Source: Flammulina velutipes (taxonomy: Eukaryota; Basidiomycota; Agaricomycetes; Agaricales; Physalacriaceae). Taken from it: 64,000 nt of DNA. A program made the translations under genes and the position numbers. The notes under the pieces were generated by a model. The model saw nothing but the letters and a program-made list of their open reading frames with translations, did not search any database and was not told where the DNA came from. The stretch covers positions 2,356,001 to 2,420,000 of the forward strand of contig CM022375.1 of NCBI GenBank assembly GCA_011800155.1, written 5' to 3'. Below, in pieces: positions 34,541-45,221 of the stretch; position 1 is the first letter of the stretch, and each line of letters starts with the position of its first letter.

Positions 34541-36482
34541 ATGTCGACGCCGACTAGCTCGCGTTCTCGCAGTGGAAGCATAAATGAAAGCAGCGGCTCC
34601 TCTGCAAGGCCGATAGGACGGCGAAGAACCGGCTCAAATGCATCCTCACAATTCATATCTGCGCCGCCAATGGGATATACGTCGTCTTCTTCGCCTCCAG
34701 ATGCCGCTATACCTATATCGAGGGCACGGACATACACACAGCTCACACAATCTGACATGAGCGTCCCAATGGGCTCACCACCTCCGTACAGTGCAGCATT
34801 AGAGCAAGATGTACGTTGTCGTCTTCTTTGGCTGTAATCCTTCAAGCGTGCTGTCATGTTAAATGCTTTTTCTGTCCGTTGACCTCGGCTGATGCAAACT
34901 TTGTTTATAGCAGTCATCTTTGAGCAGATCTCTACCGCCCAGTCGCACTCGCACTCCTTCACCCATAACACACCGCAGGACACCATCGTCTGCTGTACTA
35001 CCACCACGAAGTCCAACGTTTAGTCGACCGCCTTCGCGAACGCCGTCGTCTTCGACCATATCTTCCCTTTCGTTATCGGCCTTGAATACAAACATGAGCT
35101 CGTCGTCGCGGACAACTCCTTCATCAGGCCGCTCACAGCCTTCGTCACCAGTGCTTCCACGGGGAACTGGACGCAGTTGGCCTGTCTTACCACCCAGGAG
35201 AGCGAATACCAGCGACGACTCCGAGAGTAGTGATGCTAACGGCGCGTCAGGATTCGGTGACCAGCCTGACGATGACGACGACGACGGGCTCTACATGGCC
35301 ACACGAAGGAGAAGACCGTCGCAGCCAATCACGGTGCCGCCATCTCACACGATCCCTCCAGAACCGCTGTCCCCAGTGTCACCTTCAGAAACAGAAACAG
35401 AAGGCGAGACTCTTCTCCATCGGCCAGTCTCGACGAATGCTCCAATGACAGAGACGGACGACGACCATCCACCGCTGTCCTTACCAACGACGCGTCGAAG
35501 GAAGCCCACAGGTGGATTTCCTTATTCCTTCTCCGTTTCCCTCGCAGCTCCCTCTTCTCCCTTGGCCGCTTCATCCAGCTCTACCTTGAATGGTGGTCAT
35601 TCGACAACGACGAAGAAACCCAAGCGAAAGCGGTATAGAGGTCGGGACCCCATGCTTGTCCTCCAAGACCTCGAGCAGGCCTGTATCAGGGGCTACGTCT
35701 TCATGTGTCGGGTCGTGAGAGTCCTATCGTCTCCTTCGTCGCTGCTGTTCGGACCAGCGAAGACGCGGACTGCCCTCGATGTGCTGTTTGGGCTGTGCAG
35801 GTTGTTGAGCATAGTCCCGGCCGTGATAGGCGCCTTCCATGCTGTCTTTTGGTTAGTTGTGACGCCAAAACCTTCACTCTTCTAGCTCCTTCCGTCAATA
35901 TCTCCGAGCGATGAGGGAACCGCCCCGGCCAAAGTGTGCACCGCTGGTTCGATTCTCCCACTTGATGTCTTGACCAGCCTGCTATTCATCCTGCTCACTG
36001 CGTATCAGTGTTTGGCGTTGACATCTGGCCTGCTGTTCCGATGGCGAATGTACTACCCTCCATTGCCCACATTAGTGAGGGTGTTGGCGTTACAGGCTCT
36101 ATGGTAAGTTCATCAAATATCTCACAAGCAGAAGCAGAAAGTTGATAGTTTTAATAGTCGGTCTGCCACACAAATGTCCTTAACTATACTAGATGTCTCT
36201 GCGCGACTGCATGTCGTGTGGGCTCTCGTGGCGACATTCACATCCTTGTCACGGGCGGTGCAGATGTGGGCTACAAGTAATCTTTGGAGAAAGGAGGAGA
36301 GCGAGGAGGGTGAAAGGGAGAGGGAGAGAGACAGTCGGCACGAGGCACATCAATGGCGAGGGGGTCAGTGGAGAGGTCGCAGGTGGGATTGGGGCGCGGT
36401 CACAAGGAGGTGTATTCTTCCGCTTGGAGTAGGGTACTTTGTGATGGCGTGGGCAGGGGTTGGTGCAAGATCGTGGTGTTAA
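34541..36482 (+). pseudogene. EOS1: EOS1-like N-glycosylation/ER protein gene, left copy with in-frame stop
   Basis: EOS1 is an ER membrane protein tied to N-glycosylation and oxidative-stress tolerance in yeast. Exon 1 starts MSTPTSSRSRSGSINESSGS; after intron 1 (34811-34919) comes a long Ser/Pro-rich cytosolic part, then the conserved block GRDPMLVLQDLEQACIRGYV and membrane helices such as CRLLSIVPAVIGAFHAVFWL. At 35883-35885 the frame has TAG where the right copy (56.5-58.4 kb) has TGG. Beyond it the same frame stays open (DVLTSLLFILLTAYQCLALT), and intron 2 splices into RSATQMSLTILDVS, ending GVGARSWC. So a single nonsense codon removes the last three to four helices. It is either a young pseudogene or encodes a truncated protein. 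The first half is almost identical to the right copy. Confidence 0.8.
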
Positions 36483-36910
36483 AGATCCTGCGCGGTGTTA
36501 GGTCAATTGTTATCTTCGCCTGCTTATTTCTATCTAACGCTTTGAACAAGAGTATGGTAAGAAGATGGGAGGCTGTGTAAGGGCACTTTTCTCTGTGGGT
36601 CACACGACATTGGGTTCGAACTTAGCTGTCCAAAGAAGGAGGTAGGTTCATTTGTTCATCCTGAGACGACCTGCTATTGATTTTTCATTATCCAGAGATC
36701 TCTCTATTATTCTCAATTTTCAACATATCTGTAGATAGTGTAAGCGCTGAAGCTCCAGTCTTCGAACTGCAAGTGCTGACTATTTTAGACAGCAAATGAT
36801 CATCATGATCTGGTACACAAACCCGATGGGTTTAGTCGAGGGAAATCTCCATATATGTGCCAGCATCGTGGGCGAACAGCCTTTATCTTATTGCCATCGT
36901 CTCCTTTGCT
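36483..36910. other. Spacer between left EOS1 copy and member C
   Basis: Counterpart of 56175-56504 in the other arm, but much less conserved than the EOS1 exons. No gene seen. Confidence 0.45.
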
Positions 36911-39900
36911 ATGAAGTCCAACGTCGCACACGTCGTCTATCGACAACTCCTTTGCCAGAGTGGGCACGGATACCCTCTCTGGACCCCGGAACCTGACCAA
37001 AGCCTGCCACATGCTTTCAAGCAGCGAGGCATCAGCGTAGGCGATGTCGGTATCCTCACCGAACGCGGGGGATTCAATTTTTTGTTCAACATCCACGAGA
37101 GTGCGAATAGCGGTGTAAATGAAAACCAAGTTCCTCCAGGATTCAAGCCGTTATCGCTTGAAACGCGCGATACATCTGTCTACCCTTTTATTCACAAGGA
37201 ACGTGGTTCTGTGATCAGTTCCAGTGTATCTCGGAAATCGATAGCGTTCAATGCTGAGGCAGAAGTCGGGTATGTAGTACTGCAATTTCAGACATTCACA
37301 GCGCTCATGAACTGCAGTTTTGTAGCTGGGGGCGGCTTCGGATTCGAGTTCAGCACGGAGAGTGACCAAGCTGCCATATTGGTGCTTCCTCACGGTGCTA
37401 CAGGATACGACGCAAAACACCTCGGACGCTACTCAGAATACGCCATAACAAACGCTAAGGCCTGGTACGCGTACGCCAACGGTACTTTAGGATGTGGAGC
37501 AGCGAATGGTACTATCTATCTCGTCACCGGTTGCGATAAGGCTCGCTCGTGGGCCACGGCAGCTGTATCTCAGGCTTCGCAGACGCGCTCTGTTTCCCTG
37601 GAATTCCTGGCAGGCGGCTTCGCCGGAAGTGCACTCTCTTTTCAGTCCTCCTGGAGCCATGATTTTGGTGCGGAGACGCGCATTTATCCACCATCCGCTG
37701 GCTCGTCAACATTGGATGAGGTCCACTGTGTTTTTACGCGAGGTTATGCAGTCGCAGTTCGTCAAAATTTCTTGGAGCGCGTGATTCGGGGTGCCGTGCA
37801 TGTTTCTTCCGATCCCGGCAGTACATTACCCAGGGCACCGACAGCATATCGGCATCCTCCTCCAGGCTCTCGAGATATTGCAGATGTACGCTCAGCATCT
37901 TCGCAGTCTGCGCAACATACAGATGCCGTTTTTCTCGAACGAGGTCCGCTGACACAACACGTTTCTTCCGATCCCGGAAGTACTGCTACATCCACCAATG
38001 CGCCGGAAGTGCATTGGCTTCCTCATCCGGGTACTCGAGGTGTCGCGCATGATGATGCTGAGTCCACCCGAGACGTTGATAGTGCCACCTCCTCCACGTC
38101 GAATAACACGTCATCCAGGAGGCATGACGTTCTCTCACCTACGCCACAATCAGTATACTCCAACGACACGGATCATCTCAACAGCAATATGGGAAACATA
38201 CAACGATTTCCTAATTCTTCGCCGGTAAGTGTCCTGTATCATCCTTCTCATTTCGAATTTTTATGCATTCCTAAGCTCTGCAATCCATCTTCAGTGATCT
38301 GTACATCTATTCTTAAACATGTCAGTGAATGGTTGTAAACAATGCTCCATGCCCCTCACGAGATCAATACAGCATGAAGATCTCGATGTTGTTCTTACCC
38401 ACGATGATGATTGGGAGTTATTATTTCGTGGCACGTCACAGATCCCTCGGTATTCTTCCCAATGGGAATACTTACTAGCTAGAGTTGTCGACTATCCCGG
38501 GATAGTCTCTCGTGATACTTTGGTTATCGGTAAGTTGTCGAAAATCGGCGGGACAATTTCATTGATATATATCCAGCTGCAAGTCCTTACTCTGTATCGG
38601 GTTCTCCCGCTTTGTCATGGATAAAACTCAACAAGAGACTTTTGGCCCAACCTTTGAACTCCATTAACCCACCTCGACTCGGTCCTCCCGACATCGAGAA
38701 ATACTTCCATCGCATAATTATAGCTGAAGTCTTCTCACTCTTCTACCAACACATCAACCCGTTCATGCACCTGCTCGACGGGAATCTCCACACACCGGAA
38801 AAAGTCTCACAAGATTGCCCCTTCCTTTATTCTGTTATCTTCGCCATCTCCTGTTGCTATCATCGCAATGGGAACTGGCTATGGATGTACCGCAAATCCA
38901 TGCAAGTAGTCCAGAATTACGTCGATTCACAGATTGAGGAAGAGAAGAGTGTTGGAGTCTGTCAGGCATATATCCTGATGAGTGGCTACGTTCGAGGCCC
39001 ATCCTGGCTATACGCCGACCGCGCCATACGCATCGCTATCGCCCTCAACCTTCACCTCACTTCTCCACTACTGGGAACAGAAACTGCCGAGAATCAACGG
39101 GAACAGCTCAATCGCGACCGTACTTGGCAGATTTGCCTCAATCTCGACCGGAGCATGGCTACCCAGTTCGGAAGACCAATAACGATACGCAAGGATGCGA
39201 ATTGGGATTACACCAACTGGTACAAGCGCAGTCAGTATAACACTGCGTATGACGTGTATATCTGTGGGTACACCATCCTGCTGCAGATCGCGACGCGCTT
39301 CCTTGACGAGGTCATGGCGAAGACTCGTGAACATCATGGGAACATGAACGAGGTCGATTTTGACAAGATCACGTGTCCGTATGCTCAGGAACTAGAGGCT
39401 TTCAAGGATGAGTGGGAGGCGCGCTTCGACCCCTTCAAAGAGGAACCAAACATGGACATGTTGTTCAAGCTGCTCCTCCTCTGCCTTGCTTATTCGAGAC
39501 TTCTTATGTTCTCATTTGGGCTGCAGCAGTCGTATGCGAAAGGAATTGACGAAACGGATAAAACACTCGTACAGAAGGTGAAATCTTGGATCTTTTCTCC
39601 CAGAACAGTTTTAACAGTCTGCAGTGTGTTGAAAATGCCCAAGAGGTTCATGATCTGACGTTTCGGCTGGCGGACTCGCAGTTCGTCGGCTGGCGGTACT
39701 CCCCGCAAGCTTACATGTCGTTACATATCTGTGCAGGCACCTTCTTGCTGAAACTCTCCTGTCCCAAGTATTTCTCTGATTCGCCGACAATGCCATCACT
39801 ACTGGACAAGTTGGTCGAGGAGAAAATCAGCTTGGACTTTGCCGAAAATACCTTGATCGAGGACGAAATGGAGACAGACGTTAGGGAAACACCGAGACAC

Positions 39901-40179
39901 TACTGCATAATGCTGCAGGAACTTACGCTGTCCGTGAGGCCACCGAAGGACAGTTCGTTTGAAAGAGTTCCCAATACTCCTCTAGCTGTCGGCGGTAATA
40001 CTGATGGAACAGATCCTAATCTCTGGGCAGTGTTGGTCGATCCAGTGTGGTGGGAGACACTGATGCTACCTGGGTTCCGATGGGTGGTTGAGGGCGGAGA
40101 GCTTGGAGGTGGGTTTATAGCCTCTCCGGCTGAATTGGCGAAGAAACACAAACCGATGCGGATGATGCAACGGAAATAG
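36911..40179 (+). CDS. Chimera: HDxDW-family member C joined to a fungal transcription-factor body (TF1) lacking Zn2Cys6
   Basis: The first part is a standard family member: MKSNVAHVVYRQLLCQSGHG, GDVGILTERGGFNFLFNIHE, GCDKARSWATAAVSQASQTR, a variable linker with an internal repeat, ICTSILKH and DLDVVLTHDDDWELLFRGT. After the next intron (38530-38575) the frame runs without a stop through a remnant of the family's last exon (GSPALSW) into LGPPDIEKYFHRIIIAEVFS, FYQHINPFMHLLDGNLHTP, FLYSVIFAISCCYHRNG, WLYADRAIRIAIALNLHL and TWQICLNLDRSMATQFGRP. That is the fungal-specific transcription-factor middle domain, aligned to TF2 throughout. The last exon begins CVENAQEV and ends at 40179. No zinc cluster exists between the two parts. 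A TF1 gene with its own start inside 38.6 kb is the alternative reading. Confidence 0.6.
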
Positions 40180-40763
40180 GCAGTATTGACCTGTCGAAGG
40201 AGATGACAATAATGAAACTGATGCACATTAAACTTATGCTACGCGTGTCCAGTCAATAGGATGAACTGAGCTATCTGACCACTCTCACACTGTATGCACT
40301 GCGAAAATGGAAGTAACCAAGTAAAAGGGGCAATATACGGAAATGAACACCTCTTAGACCCCAAATCTGAGGCAACTCGGAAGATATACCTGAGGTGAGG
40401 TCTTGCTGACTGTAATTAAATGGGCTCCACAGAAGTATACTAAGTAATTTACATATAGGCTAGACACGATGTGCCATGAGCCTAAGTGCTACTGTATGCT
40501 CGCTCATTCCTGTCAAACTAAACTGAGGAAGGCAATAGTGTAGAAGACATATGACTGAAATTTCAAAGAGGCGAGAGGAAGTATAGACCCAGTCAATTTA
40601 GGAATGCCGACAACGGTAAGATTATGTGAAGATGCTTTCATCAGCCATCAACACAGATATTAATAACCATCTCGTTCAAGTTTCAATAGAACACCTTGAT
40701 TCCCGAGGTACCTATATTAACAGCTGATGAGGGTGAGCGCTGTACTGCTAACGAGGAACAGGA
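40180..40763. other. Spacer after TF1
   Basis: No gene recognised. Confidence 0.5.
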
Positions 40764-41093
40764 ATGTGGCGTGGGACACCGATACTGATTATGTACGTTA
40801 AGTCCGGCAGGCACAATTCATCGTTCGTCATGACGATGATGCCATTATCAGGCGACTGTTCTCCTTTACGCCACCACGTTCGCTATGTTATTTGCCCATT
40901 CAAGGCAATGTGGGAAAGGTATGCTCTCATCAGCCAATATTATGAATTGATACACACAGATTCGCTTGATTGGGCTGCACAGCTCAAAGATAGCCTGCGT
41001 GGCAATTGCTACACTATTTATGGTGACATCAGTCGCACTGGCAAAGCGGTGTTTGCGGGCTTATCTTATCGCGGAAACAGATACATAACATAA
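40764..41093 (+). CDS. Small hypothetical protein, doubtful
   Basis: An unspliced frame of 109 codons from an ATG to TAA (MWRGTPILIMYVKSGRHNSS to SYRGNRYIT). It lacks homology I recognise, signal peptide or membrane segment. Length alone makes it only a candidate; codon use looks no better than neighbouring shadow frames. Confidence 0.2.
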   Translation: MWRGTPILIMYVKSGRHNSSFVMTMMPLSGDCSPLRHHVRYVICPFKAMWERYALISQYYELIHTDSLDWAAQLKDSLRGNCYTIYGDISRTGKAVFAGLSYRGNRYIT

Positions 41094-41225
41094 TAGAACC
41101 ATCTTGACTCCCTTGTCCTCTTACACCACAACCACCACCACCAACCCCACTGCTTTTGTTACCCCAACTCACCTCTTAACTCGACGGAACTTGACTGCTT
41201 CGTCTTTAATACTACTACTACTACC

Positions 41226-41954
41226 ATGTCTACTGCTACTGCCATCCCTTCCACTGCCGTCGACGCGACCACCGCGACGGCCACGTCTCCAAGGACCCCG
41301 GCTCTCAATCCGTCTCTCCTGCAACACACCGCCGACTTGAAGGACCGACGTGCTTACGAGCGCTATCGCCAGAAGGCCCACAAGGTTACCGACCGCCTAC
41401 GCTCCCGTTCCAAAGTGGAGAGGATTGACCATGGTAACCGGAGCCTCTGGAGGCTATTTGGCGCCCCCGAGTCTGCAGACACGGAGCGGGTCGACCTTTC
41501 CAGAGAGAGCACCGGTGGTCACTGGGACGACGACCACTTGATCATGCCACTCGGAGGCGTAGGCGTCGAGGATAAGAACCGCGTGCGCCTGGATTTAGCG
41601 GAGCTGATAGAGAGGAAGGGTGTGCGTGTCGCAGATAGGAAAGACTCCGGCAAGAAGAAGAGGCGCCTGGGAAATGGTTCGTTCTCGCTTATCCTGCACC
41701 GCTCTTACTCATTACCTTGTTCAGACGTTGACGCCTTCGAAGTCATTCCGCATCTCCGGTCCGTTATCGTCCTCGACGACTTCGCCTACCCTGCTTCTCC
41801 CCGTTCATCTCAAATGGACGAATGGGAGTATGTCTCTCCCGATGGCGAGAGTTCGTCCTCTGACGACGAGAGCGGCGGTGTGGCGTCGACGCCTCCGACG
41901 TACGCCCAAGTCCTGGCCAACCTTGCCAACTTCGAAGCTGCTGCTACCAACTAA
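41226..41954 (+). CDS. Hypothetical Ser/Thr/Asp-rich protein
   Basis: Starts MSTATAIPSTAVDATTATAT. A basic helical stretch follows (AYERYRQKAHKVTDRLRSRS), then LDLAELIERKGVRVADRKDS and KKKRRL. A probable intron at 41677-41725 (GTTCG..CAG) replaces a meaningless insert and joins GNG to DVDAFEVIPHLRSVIVLDDF. The C-terminus is acidic and serine-rich (DGESSSSDDESGG). Probably intrinsically disordered, perhaps nuclear because of its basic clusters. I do not recognise the family. ATG is preceded by a CT-rich leader typical of fungal promoters. Confidence 0.65.
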   Translation: MSTATAIPSTAVDATTATATSPRTPALNPSLLQHTADLKDRRAYERYRQKAHKVTDRLRSRSKVERIDHGNRSLWRLFGAPESADTERVDLSRESTGGHWDDDHLIMPLGGVGVEDKNRVRLDLAELIERKGVRVADRKDSGKKKRRLGNGSFSLILHRSYSLPCSDVDAFEVIPHLRSVIVLDDFAYPASPRSSQMDEWEYVSPDGESSSSDDESGGVASTPPTYAQVLANLANFEAAATN

Positions 41955-42560
41955 TTGATGAACCTTTACCTTATGCCTGTCCTAACGATATTGTTCGCCG
42001 CTCTTTCGATAACCATACAAAAACACATAATGCTTGAATTCTTCGACTCTATATATAGACTTCTAGTAACGATATCCTGTACAATTACACACCGCCAGTT
42101 CATCTTCGTCGACGTTACAGTACCTTCGCCACGATCTTAGTAATACATAGTCTGATTTGATTTGCCTATAACCTCGCTTCGACTTGTCATTCAGTACCGT
42201 CCCCACTGGAGTGTATGAAACACTATATACGTTTATTGGCACTTACGTCGTACTGCCGTGGTGTACTCTGAAGACGTATCACGGTCCAGTGAGAATGTGG
42301 CGCAAGCGCCTGGTCCACCAGTACGGCTGATGGAAGCTTTTGGATATGTTATGTTGTCGTGGCGATGCATTCCCTCTTTTGAGCTCATGCAGATTCATGT
42401 CACACCAGCCTAAAGACTTTGTTTTATGTTCCTTATGACTCTTCCGTTGACTATTGTCTTAAATTGCATCCCACGCCGGTAAGCATTATAAGAGACCACA
42501 CGCACATAGGGTACCATACTCTCTTTCATTCGTCCCATTCGACAAACGCCACTCCTTCAC
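41955..42560. other. Intergenic stretch
   Basis: 3' flank of the 41.2 kb gene and upstream DNA of the relic at 42.6 kb; nothing else recognised. Confidence 0.45.
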
Positions 42561-43310
42561 AATGACTCTGCGTCCCTTCCGATACATCATCGGCAGTGAT
42601 TATACTGTGTGATTGAATCTCCATCTTCTTTCTGAGGACGATTTCCACCCCCTCCGAGCCGCATACCCACCTGCCTCAATGTCATAGACCTCACTCTAAA
42701 TCAGGTTCATATTCCCAACATCATCGACAGCGTCATTGGTCCACTATCCTTCTTGAATGTTGCCGTGGGAATGGAAATACACCTTACATTGTTTGATTGT
42801 ATTTTCCTCAACAACCTAACTTCCTACGAAAGCGGAAGCTATTTTCGTCACTATCCCAGGATCACCAAAGTGACATGGTATTCCCATGGGAAGCCCCAGA
42901 GCACTCGATATAAGAACACTGGCATGCTCCTAGTACGGGCTTTGGGTCTTCTCAATCAATTTCCTCAACCGTGGATGACGCTCGTTTCTTCTGTCTCTCG
43001 CACAATCACATCCATCCGCGTCTGTGCCACAGCCTGAGAACAACTTGAGGCTGAAGGATCTCGTTCTGGAATATAACGATGATGCACCATGACACACCTT
43101 CTCAAATATGTACTTGCGAAGAAGATATGGCGAACGTTCGATGCGTACCCTCCGCAGCATTCGTCTTCGATTCGTTCCTAGACCTTCTACGTGCAAAGCG
43201 CTCCCACGCTAAGCTTGGAGACGTAAGGTGCATCCATACTGGGATGTTGTTTATGCCTGGTCCTCAATTGCAACTAGCAGGTACTTCCTGGTCTGTGTTG
43301 TAAATCAAAA
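42561..43310 (+). pseudogene. Possible decayed F-box/LRR-type gene
   Basis: Pieces in different frames read like leucine-rich F-box protein segments: LHLLSEDDFHPLRAAYPP, IDSVIGPLSFLNVAVGMEI, NNLRLKDLVLEYNDDAP and MYLRRRYGERSMRTLRSIRL. Stops interrupt them and no set of introns restores one frame. The call rests on pattern only. Confidence 0.3.
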
Positions 43311-43945
43311 GCACAACAGAGTCGTGGGATGTTCACTACGGCGTTTGGCTTGATTCTGATAGCATGAGGAGCGAATGGGAGCATATTGTGCCCAAACCTC
43401 AAGCATGCTGCCTATTTCGACCTCCCGGAATAATGCTTTGGGTATGGCTTTCTCCTGTGTGCCCAGAAGTAATAATTTCAGCATTACTTAAGAGTGGCAC
43501 GTTCATTTTCTGTATTATTTTCTCACTGATTCGATCTCTTTGAGAGTATATGTGGCGTTCATGTCCATTTTTGGACGTCGGAATTTCCGCGCCGGCGAGA
43601 CACGCGGCAAAATGTCTTCTTACCTTTCTACCACCATCTTGTGCATTTGACTTTTGCTCATTGCTGGCTCATTCTACTGAAGATTGAGAAGAGATCCGAC
43701 CGCTCAACGTTTACTTTGACGTCCTCATCGACGGCCCTCTTTCTGGCTTTTTTTCTTGCTTTCAAAGGAACAAGATTGGATATCGCTTGACTTGAAGACA
43801 GTATTGGTTTTCCAGTGAGTGCGTCCAATACGTTTTATATCTCTCTCTGGACGTTTCTGACATCCTGACAGCTTACAACGACATCTAGACATCTAACGAT
43901 ACCCGCAGTGCGCTCTAATTCGGATAATTCCATTCCAGTCGCAAA
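43311..43945. other. Intergenic stretch upstream of the 43.9 kb gene
   Basis: No gene recognised; contains the promoter and leader of the Ser/Pro-rich gene that follows. Confidence 0.45.
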
Positions 43946-44956
43946 ATGGCAGACTTGACAGATCTTTCCTCTCGTGCGCCCATACCCATCGTTCCCCAGC
44001 GTGCCGACCGACGGTTTTCGTGGAATGGCGCCGCCTCCTACACGTCAAACTGGCGGTATTCTGGCTCACAGACGCCCAGTTCTCCGTCGTCATCTACAGC
44101 AACGTCTCCTAGTCCTTCACGAACACAAACGCCAGTAAACGGCAACCAACGACTGCCCCACTCGGCGCCAGTAACCCCCTCGACGTCTTTTGCGTCGCCA
44201 AGGAAGAGGGAGAAGGAAACAAGGGTCAGGGGATTGGCTGATATTGAAGATTTAGAGGAGGAAGAGGGGAGTGACGACGACGACGTTAACAGGACGCCGA
44301 CGCCGGCAGAACCACGCTGGGGAAGACGGGCTAGCTCCCCGTCGCCTGAACGTAGGATGGCGTCGAACTGGCAACGACAAAGACCTATGACTGACACGCG
44401 CCGACCTCGCCACCGACCAACTCGGTCACGAAGTGCGCCTCCTGGACCAACAGAGCATCACTTCCCGTCATCCTCATCAGACTCCAACTCAAGTGCTAAT
44501 TCAGCCCCAGACCGCGGTGCAACTGCCGCCAGACATCGTAAAAAACGGAGTGTATCGACATGGAATACACCCACGTCGCGCACACGCACCTGGGGGTTTG
44601 GATACGCTCCCCATTCCACTGCGAACCTCGTCTCCCACCCGTCGGCTTCATCGTTGACATTGTCCATTCCTGCTCCTCCGTTGCACCGGCCCACGACGTT
44701 CTGGAGGCATACGCCACGTTCGCCGTATTCGCATGCGTCTTCGTCGTCCTTCAGCCAGGTCGTGCGGCGCAGTACGTTTATCGCGGCTGGGCTCAAATTT
44801 GACAAGCCAGATTGTGATTGGAGTGCGGCTGGGGTAGAAATGCGGGTCAGGATGCGGACAAGGGGGGCTGGGCACTGGGGAGGATGGGGAGCTGGGTGGT
44901 TGGCGGCTGGAGGAGGCGGAGCAGGCGTACGAACTGACTTTTGGGAAGTGGCGTAA
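43946..44956 (+). CDS. Hypothetical Ser/Pro/Arg-rich protein, 336 aa
   Basis: Single unspliced frame, MADLTDLSSRAPIPIVPQRA to GVRTDFWEVA. Most of it is low complexity and probably disordered: runs of Ser/Thr/Pro (SGSQTPSSPSSSTATSPSPS), an acidic patch (DIEDLEEEEGSDDDDV) and many RRP/RSR elements. A short ordered-looking segment near the end (VVRRSTFIAAGLKFDKPDCD) is followed by a Gly/Trp-rich tail. Composition resembles the N-terminal half of the EOS1 proteins here, but no membrane block is present. Family not recognised. Length of the open frame and codon periodicity support a real gene. Confidence 0.6.
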   Translation: MADLTDLSSRAPIPIVPQRADRRFSWNGAASYTSNWRYSGSQTPSSPSSSTATSPSPSRTQTPVNGNQRLPHSAPVTPSTSFASPRKREKETRVRGLADIEDLEEEEGSDDDDVNRTPTPAEPRWGRRASSPSPERRMASNWQRQRPMTDTRRPRHRPTRSRSAPPGPTEHHFPSSSSDSNSSANSAPDRGATAARHRKKRSVSTWNTPTSRTRTWGFGYAPHSTANLVSHPSASSLTLSIPAPPLHRPTTFWRHTPRSPYSHASSSSFSQVVRRSTFIAAGLKFDKPDCDWSAAGVEMRVRMRTRGAGHWGGWGAGWLAAGGGGAGVRTDFWEVA

Positions 44957-45051
44957 TATTGTGTCGACATCTAGCACTATCTATTATATCTATTGGCTGT
45001 CGATATTAGACCTCAATCACACTGATTGGGAAAGATATGTTCCCTGACAGC

Positions 45052-45123
45052 TCGGATATGGTGTAACGGCTAACATTGCCGCCTCTCACGCGGCAGCTCG
45101 GGGTTCGATTCCCCGTATCCGAA
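45052..45123 (+). tRNA. tRNA-Glu (anticodon CUC)
   Basis: Cloverleaf of 72 bases. Acceptor strands TCGGATA and TATCCGA pair; the D arm has the GGTGTAACGGC box A; the anticodon stem GCCGC/GCGGC closes a loop CTCTCAC with CTC at 45085-45087; the T arm GGGGTTCGATTCCCC is a perfect box B. Discriminator base A at 45123. No intron. The sequence closely follows the fungal tRNA-Glu pattern. Confidence 0.96.
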
Positions 45124-45201
45124 TGTACACAGAAATGAGTTGCTTTTCATTACTTCCTCAAAATTGTACTGGTACATGTTGGAAAAACTCTGGCAGGAAC
45201 A

Positions 45202-45221
45202 GTGGTGGTGGTGGTGGTGGA
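45202..45221 (+). repeat. (GGT)n microsatellite
   Basis: Six or so GTG/TGG units in a row just downstream of the tRNA, not inside a recognised gene. Confidence 0.8.

Noticed and set aside
35850..35885. Mini-intron that would splice out the stop codon of the left EOS1 copy
   Set aside because: It would be only 36 bases, shifts the frame afterwards, and the intact copy codes through the same positions without a splice acceptor.
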